8,542 nucleotides of DNA from Thermotoga sp. (GTDB taxonomy: Bacteria; Thermotogota; Thermotogae; B21-G9), in NCBI GenBank assembly GCA_003641545.1, contig QNAU01000048.1:1-8542 (forward strand), written 5' to 3'. The notes beneath the pieces are model-generated. The model did not search any database and was not told the origin of the DNA. It worked only from the letters and a program-made list of their open reading frames with translations. Positions 6,292 to 8,542 of the stretch are shown in pieces; positions within the stretch are counted from its first letter, which is position 1, and every line of letters begins with the position of its first letter. The position numbers and the translations under genes were made by a program.

Positions 6292-8354
6292 AATACATGG
6301 ATGTAGCTGTAGCTTTGACGATACTCAGTATCGTGCTTCTGATGATATTACCAGTCCCAACAGCTATGCTGGATTTTCTGCAGATATTGAACCTCACCCT
6401 TTCCATAATAATAATACTTTCGACCATGTACGTCAGAAATGCTTTGGAACTTTCTTCGTTCCCGACCATCCTACTCGTGATGACGATCTTCAGGTTGGCT
6501 TTGAACATAACCTCAACGAGGTTGATACTGCTTCAAGGGAAGAACTTCTCCGGTAAGGTCATCCTGACATTCGGGAATTTCGTCGTCAGGGGAGATTACA
6601 TCGTTGGATTGATAATATTCATAATTCTCGTGATCGTGCAGTTCATAGTGATAACGAGAGGTGCGGAAAGGATAGCAGAAGTTGCCGCGCGTTTCACCTT
6701 GGATGCCATGCCTGGAAAGCAGATGAGTGTGGATGCAGATTACAACGCTGGCTTGATAACAGAGGAAGAGGCGAAGAGAAGAAGAGAGGAGATAAGAAGA
6801 GAGGCGGATTTTTATGGGGCCATGGATGGCGCGAGTAAGTTCGTCCGAGGCGATGCGATAGCCAGTATAATCATCGTCTTCGTCAACATAATAGGTGGTC
6901 TGATAATAGGTGCTCTGAAACATCGAATGAGTCTTCAGGAAGCCGCGCAGATATATACTCTGCTGACCGTTGGAGATGGCCTCGTGAATCAAATACCCGC
7001 TCTTTTGATATCGACGGCGACGGGTATAATAGTATCCAGAGCAGCTTCTGAAATGGATCTCGGGACATCGATGATAAAGGAACTCAGTAGGGAATCGAAG
7101 GTCATGCTCCTGACTGGTGCAGTTTTGGTGTTTCTATCCATCTTCACACCCCTTCCGACCTTCATAACTCTTCTGGTTGGTGTTCTACTCATCGTGTTGT
7201 TCTTCATGACGAGCAGATTCGCAAAACCTGTCACCCCGGAAGGTGTTCCCATCGAAACTGAAGGAGCCCCACCTGAGAAACCCAAGGTTCCACCCACCCC
7301 ACCCATGACGACTCCTGAGGAGGTATCAGAAATCATACAGGCGGATACAGTCGAAGTTGAAATAGGATACGGATTGATCCCCTTGGCTGATCCATCCCAA
7401 GGGGGGGATCTTTTGGAGAGAATAACGATGGTGAGAAAGCAGATAGCTTACGAATACGGATTGGTGATAACACCGATCAGGATCAGAGACAGTGTTTTGT
7501 TGAAACCCAACGAATACGTGATAAAGATAAAAGGTGTGGAAGTTGCAAGATATGAATTGATGCCGAACAAACTTCTGGCTATGAATCCTGGGAATGCGAA
7601 GGAGAAGTTGAAGGGAATAGAGACGAGAGAACCAGCTTTCGGACTTGAAGCGTATTGGATAGACGAATCCATGAGGGATGAAGCCATAGAGAAAGGATAC
7701 ACCGTCGTCGATCCACCAACAGTCTTCGCAACCCATCTTTCGGAAGTTCTCGTGAAACACGCGCACGAGATTCTCGGAAGGAGAGAGTTCGATCTTCTCG
7801 TGAACGGAATGAAGGAGAAATTTCCAAGCCTCGTCGATGAACTGATACCGAATCTCATGAAACCACATGAGGTGAAGAAGGTATTACAGAATCTTCTCAA
7901 AGAACGTGTATCGATAAGGAATCTGCCCTTGATATTCGAAACCTTGATAGAGTATTCGGAAAAAACGGCTGATCCGATCGTTCTGACCGAATACGTCAGG
8001 AGAGCGCTGAAGAGGCAAATATCGAATTCCGTCAAATCCGAAGATGGTGTGATACACGCGATCGGTTTGGATCCCTCGTTGGAGAGAAACATGATCGATT
8101 CTTTGAAAGGTGAGGGAGAGGAAAGATACATATCGATCAATCCTGATCTTCTCAAAAGGATGATGGAAGAGATGTCGAAACTTTTAGAAAACCAGATGAA
8201 GAAAGGATACATACCCGTCGTGGTCTGCTCGGGTGCCATAAGACCTTACTTCAAGAGGCTGATCGAACCTTACTTACCACTCGTGAGCGTGGTATCCTAT
8301 GAAGAAATAGCGGAAGATGCCAAGTTGAGCGTCGATGGGATGGTGAGCTTGTGA
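6288..8354 (+). CDS. flhA: Flagellar export protein FlhA
   Basis: Largest membrane subunit of the flagellar export apparatus; in the family it couples export to the proton motive force and its cytoplasmic ring receives chaperone-substrate complexes. The product is 688 aa, typical. The N-terminal half has about eight hydrophobic segments within residues 5-308, the family signature RLALNITSTRLIL (69-81), and the loop DAMPGKQMSVDADYNAG (139-155) leading to FVRGDAIAS with conserved Asp189. A proline-rich linker (315-346) leads to the cytoplasmic domain (about 355-688), which opens with IGYGLIPLADPSQGGDLL (359-376). GTG 6288 overlaps the flhB stop as GTGA, with GGGGGTGA (6276-6283) as ribosome site; ATG 6297 is a possible alternative, three codons later. 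Its stop overlaps flhF. Confidence 0.98.
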   Translation: MKYMDVAVALTILSIVLLMILPVPTAMLDFLQILNLTLSIIIILSTMYVRNALELSSFPTILLVMTIFRLALNITSTRLILLQGKNFSGKVILTFGNFVVRGDYIVGLIIFIILVIVQFIVITRGAERIAEVAARFTLDAMPGKQMSVDADYNAGLITEEEAKRRREEIRREADFYGAMDGASKFVRGDAIASIIIVFVNIIGGLIIGALKHRMSLQEAAQIYTLLTVGDGLVNQIPALLISTATGIIVSRAASEMDLGTSMIKELSRESKVMLLTGAVLVFLSIFTPLPTFITLLVGVLLIVLFFMTSRFAKPVTPEGVPIETEGAPPEKPKVPPTPPMTTPEEVSEIIQADTVEVEIGYGLIPLADPSQGGDLLERITMVRKQIAYEYGLVITPIRIRDSVLLKPNEYVIKIKGVEVARYELMPNKLLAMNPGNAKEKLKGIETREPAFGLEAYWIDESMRDEAIEKGYTVVDPPTVFATHLSEVLVKHAHEILGRREFDLLVNGMKEKFPSLVDELIPNLMKPHEVKKVLQNLLKERVSIRNLPLIFETLIEYSEKTADPIVLTEYVRRALKRQISNSVKSEDGVIHAIGLDPSLERNMIDSLKGEGEERYISINPDLLKRMMEEMSKLLENQMKKGYIPVVVCSGAIRPYFKRLIEPYLPLVSVVSYEEIAEDAKLSVDGMVSL
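7376..7414 (+). repeat. Terminator-like inverted repeat inside flhA
   Basis: CCCCTTGG (7379-7386) and CCAAGGGG (7397-7404) form a perfect 8-bp stem with a 10-nt loop. Outside it, GAT (7376-7378) could pair with ATC (7408-7410) across a GGG bulge, and TTTT (7411-7414) follows directly. A run of seven G spans 7401-7407. The sequence also encodes the conserved FlhA motif IPLADPSQGGDLL, so the structure may be a by-product of protein constraint. It is not called a terminator because it lies within an intact gene. Confidence 0.4.
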
Positions 8355-8542
8355 AGATCAAAAAGTACGTTGTTGAGAACATAAAAGATGCCATGTTCAT
8401 GATAAAGAAAGAGCTCGGGGAGGATGCGGTGATACTTCAAACTCGGCAGATCAGAAAGGGAGGATTTTTCGGAATAGGATCAAAGAAGATGATAGAGGTA
8501 ACCGCGGTTGGCGAGGAAGGAAAGGGAAAAACTGAAAGAACA
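8351..8542 (+). CDS. flhF: Flagellar biosynthesis GTPase FlhF (N-terminal part, 3' end outside window)
   Basis: SRP-family GTPase that helps place flagella at the cell pole and recruit early membrane components. Only 64 codons are visible, reading MKIKKYVVENIKDAMF, then KKELGEDAVILQTRQIRKGGFFGIG and MIEVTA, split here for length. This matches the FlhF N-terminal B domain, with the hallmark ELGEDAVIL followed by a KGG stretch. GTG 8351 overlaps the flhA stop as GTGA. The GTPase NG domain would lie beyond the right edge. Position directly after flhA is the common arrangement and supports the call; flhG (fleN) would be the expected next gene. Confidence 0.9.
   Translation, partial: MKIKKYVVENIKDAMFMIKKELGEDAVILQTRQIRKGGFFGIGSKKMIEVTAVGEEGKGKTERT

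Noticed and set aside
7448..8239. 263-codon open frame on the - strand inside flhA
   Set aside because: In register with flhA codons and explained by the same avoidance of TTA, CTA and TCA; flhA itself is clearly real.
1..8542. CRISPR arrays, tRNA or rRNA genes, insertion sequences, phage or defence genes
   Set aside because: No regular repeats, no tRNA-like folds, no transposase motifs, and the window is almost fully occupied by core housekeeping and flagellar genes.

Overview
The window looks like chromosomal DNA of a thermophilic member of the Thermotogota. The base for this is protein-level resemblance, from memory, of HrcA, GrpE, DnaJ and TrpB2 to Thermotoga proteins, together with heavy use of AGA/AGG arginine and ATA isoleucine codons, strong GGAGG-type ribosome sites, and tightly packed genes all on the + strand. 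The HrcA and DnaJ sequences differ enough from what I remember of T. maritima that I would not assign a species; a Pseudothermotoga-like or other motile Thermotogota relative is a guess.

Layout. (1) Bases 1-1171 hold the 3' part of a TrpB2-type tryptophan synthase beta chain; its start lies outside the window. A GC-rich hairpin follows at 1195-1218. (2) Bases 1278-4073 are a heat-shock operon, hrcA-grpE-dnaJ. It has a near-consensus sigma-A promoter (TTGACA-N17-TAACAT) and a perfect CIRCE operator that lies on the predicted transcription start, holds the hrcA Shine-Dalgarno sequence in its spacer, and ends on the first base of the hrcA ATG. dnaK is not in this cluster. (3) After only 55 bp, with no visible terminator, comes a flagellar export-gate operon, fliQ-fliR-flhB-flhA-flhF, whose last gene runs off the right edge. 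The last three junctions overlap by 4 bp (ATGA or GTGA), suggesting translational coupling. An extended -10 promoter candidate sits just upstream of fliQ. fliO and fliP are not next to fliQ here.

How the genes work together. HrcA represses its own operon through CIRCE. GrpE and DnaJ are the nucleotide-exchange factor and J-domain partner for a DnaK encoded elsewhere. FliQ, FliR, FlhB and FlhA form the membrane part of the flagellar type III export apparatus, and FlhF is the SRP-type GTPase that helps place the flagellum. TrpB2 is a metabolic neighbour with no clear link to the rest.

I do not see a wholly new system. The observations most worth checking are the stacked promoter/CIRCE/ribosome-site/start arrangement at hrcA, the lack of a terminator between the heat-shock and flagellar genes, the NPVH (not NPTH) autocleavage motif in FlhB, and a terminator-like hairpin inside flhA.
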